Source: Sebastes aleutianus
Lineage: Eukaryota > Chordata > Actinopteri > Perciformes > Sebastidae
Length of the DNA stretch: 64,000 bases
Direction of reading: 5' to 3'
Assembly (NCBI GenBank): GCA_916700875.1
Contig: CAKAKS010000038.1
Location: forward strand, 12,223,944 to 12,287,943
Below are positions 49,261 through 62,473 of this stretch, one piece after another. The notes beneath the pieces were generated by a model, which did not search any database, was not told the DNA's origin, and saw only the letters and a list, made by a program, of their open reading frames with translations. The number at the start of each line of letters is the position of its first letter. The first letter of the stretch is position 1. Position numbers and translations under genes: made by a program.

Positions 49261-52200
49261 ACTTTAACCATATTACACTTTCTATGCACAGATAATATAT
49301 GACTAATTGATTAAAAAAACATCGTCATTGCAGATACTCCAGGGTTTTGCAGATCATGTCTCTTATCATTATTCTGTTTGGTGGGTAGTTTGCTTAGCAA
49401 GTACTTAAAATACAAGTTAGTGATATTTTGATTTTGATTTGTGCCTCCTGGTATTTGTGGCCTTATTAACTGTAACTTGCTCTTCATTTACAGCTGGGTG
49501 TTGGGAACACAAGTTAGCATGACCTTTTGACTGGATTGAGACATTTTCCCACATTAAATAATTAAAATAACTGCATGCATTTGTAAACAAACATTTGTTA
49601 TGAATCACATTTTGGTTTATGATCACCGTCTGTTGTCAGAGCAAATGTATTTTCAACTCATTGACATCCCTGCCAGTTTGTGCCAGTTGGAGGATGAACC
49701 CTCTTTGCTTTTATGGCTGCCTGGGCACCGGGATAATCCAATAAACCATCCATAACTGTGGTACTAGTGTGCATGTTAACATACTCATTAACAGTGAAGA
49801 CAGAGTTACAAAGAGAGATGAGGAAGAAAACAGGAAAATGGGTGACAGAGAGGCCGAGTTAAGAGGCAAAGACAGAGTGTGTTTGTATGTAATCATTTTT
49901 GAATTGTATTGGAGCCTCCTGAGGTGTGCCTGATTTATCCTAAGAGGCCCTTAAACAGACAGTGTGACATTTCAAAATTAAATCTGTTAATTGTCTTCAT
50001 TGGTCATTTGTCACATTATGTTGTTGGCTCATCAGCTTGTTGGTTATCCTTTGCTTTGAACGTCTCTTCATTTTTCATTTAATAGAAATGTCAGAAATGT
50101 TTTTTAATTTATTTCTGATAAAATGGCAAGTGCTTAACACAGCTCCACTGAAGAATGTCAAGGTAATTTATGTCAACAGCTTTAATGAATAACCTTAAGT
50201 AAGTACGGCACAGATAAGTGGTGGTTCTTTCTATGGCTCTCGGTGTGTTTGTTAATAAAACTGCTTAATGTGTTCATGTATTTATTTTCTAAGACCAAAA
50301 GTTGAAGCTGTTTATTTCTGGTGAGGTTGACGGACGAGCACTGTTTCCTGGTTTGGTGAAAATTAACATAAAGTCCAACAGTACATAGCTTTCCATTGTT
50401 GCCTCAGTTGCTTCCATCCCGTCACCATGCGTAGCAGCGGATGTCTTCTTATTGTCACAAGCTGCCATTTGAAACGACTGGCTTCCTGTCACTCACTGAT
50501 GTTTTGTCATAGTGAATGTGAACGCCTGGTAAGGTCGCGGCACATAAATTGTTGGAGTAGAAGACGTGAGTGGGACAACAAGTAGACCTCGGAGAATTGA
50601 ACAGCTGTCTGAGAATTAATAATGTGTGAGCGCCAAGGGAGCGTCTGAACGTTTTTGGGCATGGATGGGTAGATGGATGAAACGCAAGTACTAAATGATG
50701 GCAGAAGCAGAGCACGTCTTTCTTCGCCAGACTTTCAGGATTAAAATAGGAAATTACCAGATGGAGGATTTGATCCCGATGGCGTGTGGGACTGTCTACA
50801 TGTTGCTTACAGTCAAAAGCTTTGACAAAAGCTCAAATGCTAACTTGTCATTGCTGTCAACAAGCAAAATAAAGTCAAAAGGCAATCACTTTTGGTAATT
50901 GCAACAGAAAGTGGGGCACAAAATTCTGAAATAAAGTCATTATGAGAGTTTTTGGAGAACGATAAAGTGTTTCAGATGAATAATTGAGAGCAATTCAAAG
51001 ACTTTGAATACACCACTTACTGAAAGCCTACATTTAGACGACTCTTTTGTGAAAAACACCAACCTTCCCACCCAGACCTGAATATCTGGTCTTATTTAAA
51101 GATGTATAACCAGAGGGACATGCTTTGATGAGGAGGTATCTGCAGCCCACGTTTCTGCTAAAAACAAAATCAAAACAGCATGAGGAAATAAAATCATTTC
51201 ACACATTTAGGGCACAAGGAGGATTAAGGTTTAGTAAAGTGAGAGGCTCAAGGATTGTTATGAAACTAATGGTAAAAAGAGCTATGGATATTGTGGTGGT
51301 TACCATATTGTTATATGGAGATATACAGGCCCTAATAATTGTCAAGATTTCCTTCGTCATCATTATACAGTATGTCTCTAGTCTCTTTTGCGATATGGAT
51401 ATTATTAATCCTATTAGTGTTTCATTTTTCAGCACCTATCTTTCATCCTTTCTTGAGCCCTTCTTATGTCATTAATGTTGTGTTTATGTGAAGTGGGAAT
51501 ATCCATCATAGCATCCTAACAGATGACTTTCTGGTGTCCATGCATTCAAATTGAAAGATTTGTGTAGACTTCAGGTTCCGTTATAACTATTGTCTTTACC
51601 TGTGCACACTTGAGATGTAAGTTTATGTTTTACAGCAAGAAACTGCAAAATCCGGCTCTCAAAACCAGCTACTGAAGTTGTATCCGATCACTGTATGAAT
51701 ATTTGATCAATGCAATTTGTCAATCTGTCCATTCTATCTAGTGGCTATATTTGTTTTGTGCAAGCAAACCTGTTCTTAAACCGTTTACTAAAATAAAACT
51801 AGGTTTGAACAGTCTGACTGGGTTCGATCTGGATAATCTCAGACTCTAATCATTAGAAATGTGGTTAGGATGTCTGGATTATATTTATACAGAGGTCAAA
51901 AACACTGGAGGTTTTGAATGTAGTGGTGCGTACTGGTTTATTTGTGGTTTCAGAGAGATTCAGAGCAGACTTTCATGGTCATGTGAGCAATTTATATTGA
52001 ACAAAACCTCAAAGTAAAAGTTTACCATTTCATATTACAATCTTTATATGACATTAATCTCTAAAGTTGTGATGTGAGTCATGGACCACATTGTTGTTTG
52101 CACTTTCCTCCAACGATTATATGTCTTGGTGAATAACATCTAACTGCCCAAGGAAGTTGTTACATATTATTTATAGTGTGTAGCTGTAAAAAGCAAGAGT

Positions 52201-52424
52201 TTTTCTGGACTAAAAAAATGAACAAAAAGAACATCTAAATGCAAAGAATGAAGGAGGAAATGCCAGTTTTTGTTGAGTGAAGTCATTATTTACATATTGT
52301 AGAGTTTTCTAGAAATATGCACATTTTCCGATTTCCCCTGAATGCAGCATACAACCTACTAACAATGATGCTTAATTAATCAGGCAAATTCAGGTGTGAA
52401 AGATTTGGACTTGAGGAGGATATT
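49261..52424. other. Intronic stretch without recognised gene
   Basis: AT-rich throughout. The 116-residue open frame at 51125-51475 has no recognisable domain and no splice context that would make it an exon. No transposon was identified. Confidence 0.5.
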
Positions 52425-52609
52425 TTAAAGGGACTGTTTGTAACTTTCAGAAATGTCTTGTTAACAGCGACACCTTTGGCCGTTAAGTCAACGAAAGTCA
52501 GCGTGGGGTTGGAGTCTGAGTCTGAACAGCGTAGCCACACGCGAGCGCACATGGGACACCGACCCGGATTGATTTATACCTGTAAGAAGTTACAAATAGT
52601 CCCTTTTAA
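52425..52609. mobile_element. TTAA-flanked MITE, 185 bp
   Basis: TTAA lies at both edges. The left end TTAAAGGGACTGTTTGTAAC and the reverse complement of the right end TTAAAAGGGACTATTTGTAA are near-identical inverted repeats around a short GC-rich interior. Confidence 0.85.
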
Positions 52610-54172
52610 AAATTTGGTTGTTGCTTGTATAATGTGACTAATTGGTGAATTATTTTATGTTGATAAGTTCAAGACAAGAACATCAAAAGATGAATTCAGT
52701 GTCACAGCTGTGGAAGGAGAAGAATAGGTGAGGTTTGGTTAGAACAGCGGGCCTGAAGGCTTATTTTGTCAGGTGTCATCGGAGCAGCTCTGTGATGTGA
52801 GAGTAAGCTGGGAGTCCTGGGGGGTGCTGGTGAAGGAACTGAAACATGGGCATCCGACCGTCTGTAGGCAGGTCAGAGAGTGAGTGACTGAGGTTACAGA
52901 GGAGGGAAGCAGGACTGTGGGAGAGGTGAGAGGCCAAAGGGACTGGTCAGGATCCTGGCAGCCTGTTGTTTTACTCTGGGAAAGGAAGCATAGTGCAGTG
53001 TGACAGTTATACTGTAGTGAAATGCTTCTCTTGCCCCACCATCAGACTGCCCGGATTTCTTATTTCATGGTAGTGGTCCATTTTATGCTCTATGTCACGC
53101 TGTCAAGCTCCCTAAATAAATCCGACAACATAACGTATATGGCCACTGAAGGGGCAGTCAGAGCATACTACCTGATATCCCATCTATCCCAGCCAGCTAT
53201 AGCTTAGAAACTAAATATCAAGCATCATATTCTGATTTTTGGAACCATAACTAACAATAATGATGATAATAAGTATCGTGCTTTTAACCACAACCTCTGT
53301 GACTATGACTCCAGATGATTTTGCTGAAGCACATAAAGAGGAGAGAGAAAAGGGGAGACTGGAGAGTAGCAGATGAGAAATAGAGGATGGGAGTCCTAAT
53401 GTGGAGAGGTGTCCAGAGGAAAAGGAAGAAGAGGAGGAAAATGGATGAGCAAACAGAGGAAACCCTAGAGGAGAGGGAAGATGCTCAGGTAACCAATATA
53501 GCAACAGCAGAGTAGCTTTCTTGGCAAACCATAAATAATACCGATGTATAAAATGTGACAAGACAATATATGCATAATGCAAATTATTTATAAAGTTTAG
53601 ATATTTTAATTATGGTTGCCTCCTCTTCGTTGATTAATTGACAAATCTGTTGTTTTGGTCTTAGTCAACTAAGATTTCTTTGGTGATATATTTCTTAAAA
53701 GCTTTCTCTCTCTGCTAAACACAAGATTAAAAGCGGTGCTTTTTAGTGATTCTTAACAAAGGAACTCAGTTTTACCGATCTGTCCATTAAATCAACTAAT
53801 CGTTTAGTCAACAAAATCGTATAAGTGTTAGTCGACTAAGAATTTTTTTGGTGGAGGACAGTCCTAATTGTAATGCCCAGCAGCTCGGTCACAATATTTA
53901 TATTATATTCCATTAAAGGTATGCCACAGAAAAGAAGGGGAAGGAGCTTTTAATCAGATGTTTGTGGATATTTTTTTTAGGTTAAAAAGTCTGTAAATGT
54001 GTGTAGACAAGCATGCGAACAGCATTTGCAGCCTATAATTTGCAAATCCTGCCACTTTAGATGATGATCCATTCTCGACATAGGTGCCATAGGGTCCCAT
54101 TTATATTAGATGTCAGTGATGTGTGGGCCTAAACATGGCCACAAACCTTTATGTTTTTCATTTATCATACAG
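52610..54172. other. Intronic stretch with a probable dispersed repeat
   Basis: A GA-rich block lies at 53335-53470. At 53620-53875 the paired AGTCAACTAAGATTTC and AGTCGACTAAGAATTT motifs suggest a dispersed hAT-type repeat. No gene was recognised. Confidence 0.45.
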
Positions 54173-54530
54173 TTTTTAAGTCTATGAGAAAATGAGCCTA
54201 CTTCTCACTTGATTTACTACCTCAGTAAACATTGTAAACATGAGTTTATGGTCTCAATCGCTAGTTTCAAGTCTTCTTCAATACAGCATGATCATTTAGT
54301 GAATTATGGTCCCATTGTGAGTCAAATAGGCAATACAACATACTGTTAATTGTAACATTTCGTTCGCCTGAAAATGTCTTATTCAGCTATCGGTTGTACT
54401 TAGCGTCACCCTCTCGCACTTCTGATTGCATAAAGCCAAAATGCCGAACTTGAGGTTTTAAAAACGGCAATCCACACCCAAATGGGTGACGTCACTGTGA
54501 CTACGTCCACTTCTGATATACAGTCTATGG
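54173..54530 (-). repeat. Dispersed repeat family D, copy 3 (reversed)
   Basis: AAGTCTATGAGAAAATGAGC, TCACTTGATTTACTACCTCA, CTAGTTTCAAGTCTTCTTCA and the end GTCCACTTCTGATATACAGT are the reverse complement of copy 1 at 36020-36575. Confidence 0.82.
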
Positions 54531-57500
54531 CTTTGATACATGGTATGCTATGTGTAAACTGAATAAGTTGAATAGGGCTCGTTTTGGGAGATACCGTACA
54601 TTTTGGATGCATAAAACATACAGTATCTACTTTATATATTTGTGTACTGCTTTGGCTAGTCACTTATGTTCAATGAAAACCAGTCATTATGTGCTTGATT
54701 TCTGTATGACAGAGCCAAAGCTACAGCATACCAAAAGAAATCCATTATTGTATGTCACAAAAGGCAGGATCTGTTAAATCTATTGTACTTGTTTTTGGTT
54801 GCCATGTACTGGCTAGTTTATTCCCTCTTTCCTGTTTCTGCCCTGACCCAGTTTGTATCCGCAATCCTCTACAGCACCAAGTTTACACCTGGCTAAGTCA
54901 CACCTACACCCTCCTACATGCACAGAAACAGAAACAGACACACACACACAGTCACAAAACTAAACTTACACAGAACATCATGAATAAACACACACACACA
55001 CACACACACACAAGCATACAGATAGTCATGCACCTGCTACACACTGGCCCAGAAAGAAAACGCGCACCAACACAAAGGCCGTGGGAAACGGCAGTGTGTG
55101 ATTGGTGTGAAAATAAGCAAATATGGTCTTTGATGTTAGGACAATATTCCTGAGCGGAATTGAGTACACTTTTTGGGAAGGAAAATCAAGAGGTGTATAT
55201 GTAGATGTATATGTATGTGTGTGTGTGTGTGTGTGTGAGAGTGAGTGAGCGGTTTGTGTGAGTGTGAACCGAGGTGTGTTTACCCCTGAGGTAGTGGTAT
55301 TTCATCTCTTCCTGCATCAGTTCTGCCCTGTAGGGGGTAAGAGGTGTGTGTATGTGTGTGTGTGTGTGCGTTAGAAGATCCAAATAGCTTTGCTCAGGTT
55401 AAAAAGAGAGGAAGGAAGAGAAAAAGAACATGTTTTTTTTTTTCTTTTTGTGGCTTTTTTCAAGGCTTTTCTCCCTTCATGCTCCTGCGAATGAGGCTCA
55501 GACCAACGTTTTTCTGCTCCAAAATCTGAATTACTTTACATTTGCCTGTGCATGAAATCTTTCTTAGTGACGTTGTTGAAAAATTAAACATCCAGTGGCT
55601 CAAACATACTTAACTGACTGCTCGTATGAACACAGCTTCCCATCTAGTACCAAGGGAATTGCACAGGAAGGCAATGAGCCTCATGCAAGAACATTTTCGT
55701 ATTTGTGTTTGTATTGTTAATGCTACTCCTCAATATGTTTTGTTACCTGTCCGTAAATGAGAATTGAGAATTGTAAGTGAGCATACCGTATGAAATATAC
55801 CAGATAACAACAGTACAGTTGTGCTGGTCTCAAATTAACTTGCAAAAACCAAATAAGCCTTGTCTGGACAACTGTCTTGCTGCACCAGCTTTTATTGCAG
55901 TAAACAACATTTTTGGCACAGTGGGTGTCCATCAGGTGTCCAATTTGGTGTAATGTTCTCTGCAAGAAAACTTCGAGGAGCGAATATGTTGTGTGGACTT
56001 GCTTTGATTTGTGCATAATTGCGAAGTCTTGCACAGTGCACTGTGCGGGGTAATGCTGTGGATTTTTGTATTTGTGCTTCGTTAGAGGGATGCTTTCATT
56101 GGAAGTTGCAAAGATATTTTCAGCCATTTAAGAAACCAGTAATATTCTTATTTAATGTGAATGCAGTGCTGTGAAAAGGGCACATTGCAATAGATGTGTG
56201 CCTCTGCAAGGAGGGTGTTCAAGTATCTGAGACTACAAACACACTTTTTGTTGTAGCTTTTTTTCCTTTTTGATACTTTGCTAAATACAGTTTATTTTTG
56301 CAGCTTTGTGTCTGCTTTTTTTATGTCAAATTACAAAGACACAAAGGAGGGAAGACAGAGAGAGAAAAAAAGTTTTATGTGTTTGTTGAAATATAATTTC
56401 CTGATGGATTTAGCTCATCCATCATAACTCCTTTTTTCTTCGAGTTACATCATTTCTCTGTTTCTCATTTTTACTTTCTCTAAATCACTGTCTGTATCTC
56501 TGAACTTAAGCTTTCAGTTCATCATCATTCCTGTCTTGATATACAGTCACTGGTATCATCTCTCTTTCTCATAATCTGTCTCAGTCTTTCTGTCAATGTC
56601 TGCCTTTCTCTGAATGATTGTAATTCACTCTTTCATCTTTCTGTTTCTTAATTGTCGTCTCTCAACCTCTCTCTGTGTCTCTCTTTTCACAATATTAATT
56701 CAACCCCCCTCTCCCCACCCCATCTGTTTCTCTCTCAATTCTTCCTATAAATGTCATTAATTCAGTACTGATAACCAGCTCTGTTCTTTTCAGCTCAGCC
56801 TGGCACAGATTATAATTATAATCATTACAATAACTTCAACAGTGCAGTACAATATTCAGGAGTCAAATCCCCTGGTGAAATATCTCTCTTGAGTCTTTGG
56901 AGCTCCTGTTCTTTGTGTCATATTGTGGCCACTGTAGCCTGGAGAGATTATTTCTGCAAATATTTAATACACCTGAGACTGGTGTTAATTGATTTTTTTC
57001 CCCTCATTTTCTATGAGTGGTGTGTTTAGGCTAATGAGAGAAAAGGTGCGCCACTTCACATCATATGCAATAACCTATCCATTACACTGAATTAATTTAA
57101 ATACCAACTACCTAACAGTGCTTGATGAAGGCAAAACTTCTACTTCAGAATCTGCCTTGTGTTTGTTCACATCTAGTTATTTCACTCAACCTTAAAGTTC
57201 ATGTCTCATCCACATGTAAGAAAACACCTAACATATCATAATGAAGGTAAACAACGAACATGGCTATTGTTAATACTCACAGCTATCAAGCTTGCATGTT
57301 AGTATTGGGAACTTTAGTCTGTCTAGCCTTATTGAGGACTCCAGTCACGTGCAATGAGTACACTAATGAGCGTGCGCAGGTACTGTATTGGCAGATAAGC
57401 CGGTATCTGCGCGCACTCAGTGCATTTAATGCGGGCCGATAAAAATTGGACAGGCTTTTTACAGGCCTGCGACAGCTACAGATGCCAGATTTTTTTTTTT

Positions 57501-57770
57501 TTTGTCTGAACATTTGATTTATTGATTGCTGTCGAGAGAGAATTTCTACAAATATAACAAAAAAATGCTTATAAAATGAATTGCCTACCTTAGCATTAAG
57601 TCATAATCAATGTAAAACATAACTGGGTGAATCAGCCAAGAAAACTCTATACCCAAGAATGAACTTTTAATCATTATGAAAGTATGCTACTTGGAAACAT
57701 AGATGTTACAGTTGAGAGGTTTACATAATCTCTGTAGCAGTGTAAACAGTGAGTATATACTGTATACTGT
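54531..57770. other. Intronic stretch without recognised gene
   Basis: (CA)n at 54988-55012, (GT)n at 55214-55237 and 55345-55369, and a long T/C-rich part at 56430-56740. The 134-residue minus-strand frame at 55723-56127 shows no recognisable domain. Nothing else can be supported. Confidence 0.5.
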
Positions 57771-58440
57771 ACTAGGGATGGACTGATTTTTTAGTTTTTT
57801 TAGAGCCGATTCTGATACCGATTATTAGTAATCAAGGAGACCAATAACAGATATATGGAACCGATATAAATTTGCAGTAAAAATTGAAATCTCAGTGTCA
57901 ACATTTAGAATAGGCCTAACACAAATTCCAAAAAAAAAAAATCTTTAAATGCCTTTTAAGCATATGTTCGCCATCGCTCTTCTCATGCTGACATCATCTT
58001 TGCTACTAACAGTGACAAACAAGAGTGATGGCTTGTTCCATCGCAGGTTGAATGCGCATCGGCAGGTCTGCGTTTTATAGCCCACGTCTGGTGTATGAAA
58101 TGTTTGCATCATCACTGCACTACGTTTTTTGTAAAATATGATAATCTGGTCTCGTGTCACATCTCTCGCCCGCATCCAGGCGGTTGTTACTAACGGCAGA
58201 CTGCAGCAGAAACTGTGGGTGTTTTTTGCAACTTGCCTTACGTTCAACACACACCTCAGCTTCCTCACCGGAGCAGCTCCAGTCTGTGTTTGTCTTTGCC
58301 CGTCTGTAGTAGTATCCATCAGTGTTGATTGGCTATTACATGTGACGTGTCACCAATCAGATAGTGCCGTGGGGCGGGACATTGAGTGAGACTTTAGACG
58401 GGTGACAACAGGCGGCTGCATCAAAGCTAAAGTTGCGCAT
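57771..58440. repeat. Probable hAT-type dispersed repeat (boundaries uncertain)
   Basis: ACTAGGGATGGACTGATTTT at the left and an interior with GCCGATTCTGATACCGATTA are typical of a common fish MITE class. The 3' boundary is not resolved; the GC-richer sequence to about 58440 may be part of the same element. Confidence 0.4.
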
Positions 58441-59195
58441 TTTATAATTAATTTATTTTACCTGTAGAAACTTTGACATATGACGTGTTTGTATTGTTCT
58501 TTCGCTAATAATGAGGGTACATAATGTTCCTTTTAATAAGTCATAACTGAGAGAAGTGTTCTTCTTCGAACACTTTTTACAAATATTTAGCGAGACTGCT
58601 AACTCCATTTTTTCCTATAGTCTCATGCCAAATAGCTATTTGTTGGCAATATAACCACTCACTTGGAAGTACAAAGATGAGTGCCTACCATTCTCATAAA
58701 TATTCATAAGTGGCTTTACATATTACGAGCAAGGCACGCACAAACACTTATCGAAGTTGGCACTAGTCGTGAAACCTTTAGCTTGTCATTGCAAATCTCA
58801 ATGTGGCAATAAACAAGGCAATTGTGTGTGTGTGTGTGTGTGTGTCTGTGTGTGTGTGTGTGTGTGTGTGTTGTAAAAAGTAATGCTTTCCAAATAAGAA
58901 AAAGTGAAGCTTGTGAGTTTTCTTGGCAACAGCAAGATGTGCCTTCATGATTAAAGCATTAACACTTTGGCAGTTCTTCGGGCACTGTTCCAGCATCAGA
59001 GGTTAACAAACTTTTTTTTTTGCAGTACAAATTCAATGTATGTCTAAGTTATACCGACTGTGGAGTCATTACTCTATGAGTTTGTAAATATATTCGTGAC
59101 ATTAGATTGTTGCCTTTTGTGTGGCCTTTTGCTCTTGTCAATTTCAAATTGTACTTTTGAAATAGATAATAGATAATAAACTGTGTTTATTTTTT
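58441..59195. other. Intronic stretch without recognised gene
   Basis: AT-rich, with a (TG)n tract at 58824-58871. No exon or transposon was identified. Confidence 0.5.
58824..58871. repeat. (TG)n microsatellite
   Basis: TG tract of about 48 bp with a single TC interruption. Confidence 0.95.
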
Positions 59196-59497
59196 AGGAT
59201 TATAATATCACTGCCCCATTTAGGCAGATTTGACTATAATTACATGTGTGTATTCCGTTAAATTAATGTGTTGCTTAGATGTATTTTTATGGTGTGTAAG
59301 TCCGTCTCACACTGCCGGGGTTGCAGATGAAAGAATAAGGCTACAATGGTCATACACTCCACAATTTCTCCAAGGGGATGAATAAAGTATCTTTTATTAT
59401 ATTCTTTAAGAATACATCTAAGCGACACAGAATAACACGGATGTAATTATAGTCAGATCTAGTCCTGCTCTAGATGGGGCAGTGATATTATAAGTCT
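59196..59497. mobile_element. Foldback element with a LINE-tail-like spacer
   Basis: The left arm 59196-59291 (TATAATATCACTGCCCCAT, TGACTATAATTACAT, GCTTAGATGTAT) is matched in reverse at 59407-59497. Between the arms, AATTTCTCCAAGGGGATGAA then TAAAGTATCTTTT resembles a fish LINE 3' end. Confidence 0.8.
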
Positions 59498-62100
59498 GTT
59501 GATTTACACATTCACACGTCTGCGACTGTGCCAGCTGTCCTTCCTGCATTTGGCAGCTGCAACCGTGTTGCTTTTAGCCTGGATTATGTGTATACGTTTT
59601 TCACATTTTTCTAATATTATAGTTTGTTCTTCGTCTGCCAACCGTTCATATGCTGTTTTATGTGAACGCGCTCATAGCCAGATTGAGAAACCCTGGGTTG
59701 ACTTACTGAGTTGAAGGACCGTTTAGTGTGATTGCTGTTGTTAGGGTTAGTTAAGCCAGCTAACAAAAAGATACCCTGGCTATGTTGAACTCACTTTGTA
59801 GTACAGGCTTCTGGTCATGGCTGGATCTTCTTAACCCTGTTTGTCTGGATAGCAGGCTAATGAGAACCAGGGCGGCAGAACAAGTCAGCCAATATACCTT
59901 GGATGACTTTCCCGTCTGGTAATATTGACAGTCCTGTGTGCATAGGTGTGTGTCTGCGTGTGTTTGTGTGCGTGTGCAGTTCCAGTAATCCTAGTGGTTA
60001 AGCTGGTAATCCCCTCAAGCTGCCCATTAGCCCCTTGACACACACATACACACACACACACACACACAGCTCCCCCAGGGCAGTCACCTAGGTGTCAGGC
60101 AGACTGGTCCTCAGGGAGGGATCACTATGATCAGCCACAGAGCTGGCCCACTGCCCCTGGAGGGAGGAATGGAGACACTGCCTGGCAATACATACAGATT
60201 AAAGAGAGGGAGACAAAGGCAGATGGGGAGATGAAGAAAAAAAACAGAGGAATGGATGGCGAGAGAGGGAGAGAGGCCAGATTGGGACGATTTGAGGAGA
60301 GAAGAGGAAAGGAGAGAACTGGAAAGGGGTAGACAGTATGTAGGATGAACAGACTACGAAGAAAAAACAAGGATTAAAAGTAAAAGGAGAAGTTGTTTTT
60401 GTCTCATTCTTCTCACTGAATTGGCCTCTGAGTTGAATGTTGTTATCTAGAGAATTTGAAGCTTTCAGATACTTTCCCCTCCAGTATTTGACAACAACAC
60501 CAGATATCTACTATGATTGGCTATTTTTTTTGTCTCGTACTGAACCCCCCATTTCTTTATATCCCCTTTTATTGTTTGTGGTTGTTCCTGTCTCTGAGAT
60601 GGCATCAGCTGATCTGTGCAGCGCTGTTTCCTTTGAGTTAGTATCCTCAAACAGATGATTCACCTGAGCCACAAAATGGACTTACTGAAAAACACAATGC
60701 CTCTGGGGATATGGTGTCTTTGTTCTTGAAATGCCTCTTTTCCTCACTCAGGTTGATGTGATAATCAGTGTTTGGACTCTTGTGGCCCTCGAAACCTGTA
60801 AAAAGCCCTCATAGGTTTCAAATGTGTGCCTGATAAAATAAGCACACCGTCGTTATTTCTGTAAAACACACTTTTCATAGGTGTGTGGCTTTTGTTCAGA
60901 CAACAACGGCTTGCTGGCGTCTCGTAGACACCCGCTGTCCCTGTGAGTTTAGTAGTGATCTGTGTGGGCTGGATGAGACATGCTTCTCTCATTATATGAA
61001 GAGAACCCCACTGAAGCGCTACTATTGTGACTCATTCAGTTTGAACACTGAACCCATCAGTACTCTACATTGACGTGGGACGACAGAGGAATCGTTCTCT
61101 TTAGTATGTCACATAACACAAACAGCGAGACACAGCAACAATGACTCATTCACACTGTGGGCACGTTGTTTCTGTTTTCCCACACCTCTTTTCTGTTTCC
61201 ACCACCACTTTTAGACAAAATGTTACAGATGGTGCTCTCGCTTGGTTTAGCACTGCTTCATTGAAACTTCTCATGTGTTAGTGTGTCTATGCCTGCAATA
61301 TCCTCTGTGTCTCTCTCTTCTTTAAACAATGTAAGGTGGTCACGTTCATCCAAAACCGTAGTAGGCCGGTGCTGGAACAGTAGAAGACAGCAATGAAACA
61401 TGTAGAAGAAGGTCCGCACATGCTCTGTAGAGCTTATGCTCAAGACGTCACTTAGATGTGCCAATAAATTGCACTCTAAGGGAGCTACAGTGTGCGAACC
61501 TTCTTGATACACATAATGCTTTGTCTTCTCGTTCTATGTTTTTTTCTGTGTTACAGTAGAGAAGAGTCGTATTAATTCTTTGGCTCAGAAAAATGCAAAA
61601 ATAGTTGGTGTACTTTAATCATTTAGGAACTAGAGATTAATTTGTTGTCCAGGACGATTCAGCGTCTTGCTATGTAGAGTTTTATTCTAGCCAAAGACCC
61701 GAGCAAAGTTTACATCAGGTAATTTCACTTACTAGCATTCCTTTAGCCAGAAATTCAATAACTATTAGGTAATAATTACCTCTTAGTTCCTGTGATTGGA
61801 ATTGCAAGCTCTGTAATACTAAAAAAAATCCACTAAAATTAGTTGTGCAAGTGAAAGGAAAATCTATATTCGTAATCATAATAAAATCTATTTTGTTGAT
61901 AAAAAAAATCTATAGAATTCAAACATTTGTTTGCTAGCTAAATGACCAGCCATGTTGCAATAGCTAAAATGATAAATGTATCAAATGTATTGCTTCATGC
62001 CACAAACACTCCATTTACTTTGACTCTCTCCTATCTCAGTGTTTGCTGACAGGTAACCCCCCCCCCCCAAAAAAAATAAAAATAAAAAATCAATATCAAA
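59498..62100. other. Intronic stretch without recognised gene
   Basis: (CA)n at 60041-60068, a GA-rich block at 60195-60330, and a poly(C)-poly(A) run at 62057-62078. No exon or transposon was recognised. Confidence 0.5.
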
Positions 62101-62473
62101 TTAAGTGTACACTTTTTCTTTTTTGAATATTTTCACCGCTTTACTTTGCCGTCTGACAGCTTATTCTGACATGGACCTGAGGCCGTTAGCTATGCTCTTT
62201 TCAAAGCCACCAGACTGCTTTGACAAAAACACAAATTTTAGTAATTTGATGTTCACCACAGTCACACAATAACACAAACAAACTAACCGATCGAGGCAGC
62301 GGTAGACCAGCAACTCCCATGTTCTGCGAGGTTAAATTATTGTTTTTGTCAAAGGAGTCTGGTGGCTCTGAAGGGAGCATAGATGGTTATAACGGCCTCA
62401 GTTCCCCGTCAGAAAGGGCCGCCTGACGGCAAGGTAAAGTGGTGAAAATTTTCTAAATATAGCTTACACTTAA
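62101..62473. mobile_element. Foldback element with ~130-bp arms
   Basis: The left arm 62101-62231 (TTAAGTGTA, TTTCACCGCTTTACTTTGCC, CTGAGGCCGTTA, AGCCACCAGACTGCTTTGAC) is repeated in inverse at 62342-62473. TTAA occurs at both outer edges. The spacer is about 110 bp and non-coding. Confidence 0.82.

Noticed and set aside
51125..51475. 116-residue open frame with hydrophobic segments
   Set aside because: AT-rich DNA readily gives I/V/F-rich translations; no gene context.
55723..56127. 134-residue minus-strand open frame
   Set aside because: No domain recognised; the sequence looks like degraded interspersed repeat.
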